Assembly (NCBI GenBank): GCA_041905595.1
Contig: JAYRKT010000014.1
Location: 36,875 to 100,874, forward strand
Length of the DNA stretch: 64,000 nucleotides
From: Aliitabrizicola sp041905595
GTDB taxonomy: Bacteria; Pseudomonadota; Alphaproteobacteria; Rhodobacterales; Rhodobacteraceae
Direction: 5' to 3'
Of this stretch, positions 63,521 to 64,000 are shown piece by piece; the first letter of the stretch is position 1; the number at the start of each line of letters is the position of its first letter. Below the pieces are notes generated by a model. The model saw nothing but the letters and a program-made list of their open reading frames with translations. It was not told the origin of the DNA and did not search any database. The position numbers and the translations under genes are program-made.

Positions 63521-63946
63521 ATGGACATCCGCGCCCTGACCGAAAGCTATGCCGTCTCGCCCCAGATCTCGCCTGCCGATCTGCCTGCGATCAAGGCCGC
63601 CGGCTATGTCACCGTCATCGACAACCGCCCGGACGGCGAAATCCCGGCCGAACTGCACACCGAGACAATGCGCCATGCGGCCGAGGCGCTTGGCCTGACT
63701 TTCGTCGCCAACCCGGTCATCGGCGGGGCCATCACCCCGGCCAATGTCGCGCTGCAGCGCGAGACGCTGACGGCATCTCCCGGCCCGGTCTTCGCCTATT
63801 GCGCCTCGGGCAACCGCTCGTCGATCGTCTGGGCGCTGGCCCATGCCGGCCAGCGTCCGGCCGACGAGCTGATCGCGATCCCGGCGAAATTCGGGTACAA
63901 GCTCGACCACCTGCGCCCGCAACTCGAGGCCCTTGCTGCAAGCTGA
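63521..63946 (+). CDS. TIGR01244/DUF442 family phosphatase- or sulfurtransferase-like protein
   Basis: The 141-residue protein has the DUF442 pattern, beginning with SYAVSPQISPADLPAIKAAG and the DNRPDGE loop. A catalytic-type Cys loop, YCASGNRSS, resembles the CxxxxxR site of dual-specificity phosphatases and is used in BLH-type sulfide-related proteins. GAAGGA before the ATG at 63521 fixes the start. Substrate unknown. Confidence 0.85.
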   Translation: MDIRALTESYAVSPQISPADLPAIKAAGYVTVIDNRPDGEIPAELHTETMRHAAEALGLTFVANPVIGGAITPANVALQRETLTASPGPVFAYCASGNRSSIVWALAHAGQRPADELIAIPAKFGYKLDHLRPQLEALAAS

Positions 63947-63959
63947 CGCCCGTTACGCG

Positions 63960-63986
63960 ACGGTCTGTTTTTTGCGTAAAAACCGT
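63960..63986 (+). terminator. Possible weak hairpin after the DUF442 gene
   Basis: ACGGT pairs with ACCGT, and TTTTT with AAAAA, around a short loop, leaving three unpaired bases. This is within the last 54 nt, which otherwise hold nothing I can name. Confidence 0.35.
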
Positions 63987-64000
63987 GGCTTCGACACCAG

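Overview
The window is a high-GC chromosomal segment of an alphaproteobacterium, most likely a member of the Rhodobacterales (Paracoccaceae/Rhodobacter-like). The evidence is the alphaproteobacterial run nuo-birA-coaX-rnj, a DUF5337 gene between nuoE and nuoF, a NuoE with a long C-terminal extension, a GapR (DUF2312) gene, an Fnr-type box ahead of an OmpW gene, and uniform GC-rich codon use. I see no phage, transposon, CRISPR or rRNA signal. There is one tRNA (Thr-TGT).

Region 1 (1-22.4 kb) is a complete 14-subunit complex I operon, nuoA to nuoN, read on the minus strand from a putative sigma70-type promoter near 22.45 kb. It continues into birA, coaX (type III pantothenate kinase) and rnj (ribonuclease J), where it meets the 3' part of a DEAD-box RNA helicase gene across a shared terminator. 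Eight small accessory genes are embedded in the operon: DUF5337; two paralogous lipoproteins; a zinc-ribbon membrane protein; a DUF3291 protein; a 58-residue ORF; a third lipoprotein; and a cysteine-free carboxymuconolactone-decarboxylase-like protein. Most are joined to their neighbours by overlapping stop and start codons.

Region 2 (22.6-39.3 kb) is mixed housekeeping and envelope: a DUF1622 membrane protein, an OmpW porin with an Fnr box, an AlkD-like repair protein, glmS-glmU, gph, an MFS exporter, a DegT-type aminotransferase, moaA, several exported proteins, a MacA-MacB-like efflux operon, and an Rrf2 regulator with four cysteines.

Region 3 (39.3-51.5 kb) is the most interesting part, an apparent catabolic island. 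It holds two divergent cyclase-family (COG1878-type) hydrolases, an amidohydrolase relative without its metal motif, an SDR dehydrogenase, a beta-keto acid cleavage enzyme (BKACE), a lambda-crystallin/L-gulonate-3-dehydrogenase-like enzyme, a sugar-type ABC importer whose two permeases are fused into one 692-residue chain, and a GntR/FCD regulator. Two similar palindromic sites containing TATCTGTGAT, one at each divergent promoter region, suggest that one regulator controls the whole set. The substrate cannot be read from sequence. The gene set fits import of a hydroxylated or sugar-acid-like compound, oxidation to a beta-keto acid, and cleavage to acyl-CoA units.

Region 4 (51.5-58.8 kb) has an Lrp-type regulator divergent from an AceE/MdeB-like 2-oxo acid dehydrogenase E1, a secreted sulfatase with an outer-membrane barrel protein, a winged-helix regulator, and tRNA-Thr. 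Region 5 (58.9-64 kb) has a conserved hypothetical protein, gapR, a small membrane protein, a FadJ-like bifunctional beta-oxidation protein whose dehydrogenase active site looks degenerate, a small acidic protein, a DksA/TraR zinc-finger protein and a DUF442/TIGR01244 phosphatase-like protein.
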